Source of the DNA: an uncultured Acholeplasmataceae bacterium
GTDB lineage: Bacteria; Bacillota_I; Bacilli_A; RF39; UBA660
Direction of reading: 5' to 3'
DNA: 6,878 bases
NCBI GenBank assembly: GCA_905203475.1
Contig: CAJKWD010000043.1
Location: 1 to 6,878, forward strand
Shown: piece after piece, positions 6,686 to 6,878 of the stretch
Layout: the number at the start of each line of letters is the position of its first letter
Numbering within the stretch: position 1 is the stretch's first letter
Notes under the pieces: generated by a model
Seen by the model: only the letters and a program-made list of their open reading frames with translations
Told to the model about the DNA's origin: nothing
Database searches by the model: none
Made by a program: the position numbers and the translations under genes

Positions 6686-6714
6686 TTGTAAAGAAAAGAA
6701 AAATATGCTAAAAT
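6686..6714 (+). promoter_or_regulatory. Probable sigma-A promoter with extended -10
   Basis: TTGTAA (6686-6691) and TAAAAT (6709-6714) are separated by 17 bases, and TG at 6706-6707 forms an extended -10. Transcription would start near 6721 and lead into the SD and ATG at 6789 after about 68 bases. It diverges from the candidate promoter of the small minus-strand ORF. Confidence 0.5.
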
Positions 6715-6728
6715 GAATTATAGAAAGT

Positions 6729-6779
6729 ATGCAAAGAGTCTATTTAAGAAAGATGATTGTAAAAGGAGTAGGAGATTAG
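6729..6779 (+). CDS. Possible 16-residue leader ORF
   Basis: ATG at 6729 opens MQRVYLRKMIVKGVGD and stops with TAG at 6777-6779. The stop shares bases with the AGGTGAT of the next start, a layout that would allow translational coupling. The ORF starts only about eight bases after the predicted transcription start and has no good SD. Its length is within chance expectation, so it is listed as a weak candidate only. Confidence 0.15.
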   Translation: MQRVYLRKMIVKGVGD

Positions 6780-6784
6780 GTGAT
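6778..6784 (+). promoter_or_regulatory. SD sequence of the last gene
   Basis: AGGTGAT lies four bases before the ATG at 6789. A second purine-rich SD (AGGAG, 6770-6774) would suit an in-frame GTG at 6780, which adds three residues. Either start leads into the same frame. Confidence 0.55.
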
Positions 6785-6788
6785 AGAT

Positions 6789-6878
6789 ATGAAAAATGTA
6801 AATTTTGTTAGCCAAAAGTTACCATGGGGGGGGGTATTTAGATAATAAAATCTATCCCCGTATAAAAATAATAAAATT
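6789..6878 (+). CDS. 5' end of an unidentified gene, frame interrupted at a G9 tract
   Basis: A good promoter and SD lead to an ATG at 6789 that opens MKNVNFVSQKLPWGG. As printed, with nine G at 6826-6834, the frame continues GVFR-type and stops at TAA 6843-6845 after 18 residues. With eight G the same start reads on as YLDNKIYPRIKIIK and stays open to the window edge. With seven or ten G it meets TAG right after the tract. The eight-G reading is the more protein-like. The gene could be phase-variable, a recent frameshift, or a sequencing error in the homopolymer. The product is not recognised from so few residues. The coordinates cover the whole visible part. Confidence 0.45.
6826..6834 (+). 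repeat. Homopolymeric G9 tract
   Basis: Nine consecutive G stand out in an AT-rich window where no other G run approaches this length. They fall 37 bases into the last reading frame. Such tracts are classic slippage sites, but also a known failure point for sequencing and assembly, and the window ends 44 bases later. Confidence 0.9.

Overview
The window is AT-rich and reads cleanly in the standard code: Trp is TGG, and TAA and TAG are used as stops. It carries a SpoVID-type coat protein next to a CotS/YsxE-type protein, which points to an endospore-forming low-GC Bacillota, most likely in the Bacilli sensu lato (SpoVID is the Bacilli version of this protein). The BspA/DUF285 surface protein at the left edge is common in host-associated low-GC Gram-positives, so a gut commensal is a reasonable guess. 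Nothing here fixes the genus.

Layout, left to right. (1) Positions 3-2165 hold the 3' part of a large repetitive surface protein: the end of an Fn3-like domain, an Ig-like domain, and two DUF285 (BspA-type) modules. It ends in a strong hairpin terminator. (2) Positions 2241-4665 form a self-contained ATP-dependent protease Lon unit with a promoter, an SD, a 782-residue CDS and a GAAA-loop terminator. (3) Positions 4715-6485 form a two-gene spore-coat unit, spoVID-like and ysxE-like, overlapping by 8 nt. (4) Positions 6444-6623 on the minus strand hold a probable 59-residue Cys/Trp-rich membrane protein, convergent with ysxE. It has a good SD and an upstream match to the sigma-K promoter consensus. 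(5) Positions 6686-6878 hold a good sigma-A promoter, an SD and the first codons of an unidentified gene. Its frame is broken by a run of nine G; with eight G it stays open to the window edge.

How the genes relate. In Bacillus subtilis the order is lonA-ysxC-hem genes-spoVID-ysxE. Here lon is directly followed by spoVID and ysxE, so the same neighbourhood is kept without ysxC or the haem genes. The coat pair probably acts in the mother cell, with SpoVID helping the coat encase the forespore. The YsxE-like protein keeps a kinase-like outline but has lost the residues expected for catalysis. The surface protein has no evident functional link to the rest.

The points most worth a second look are the small minus-strand protein beside the coat genes, the G9 tract in the last gene, the serine-codon alternation in the surface-protein repeats, and the condensed lon-spoVID-ysxE neighbourhood.
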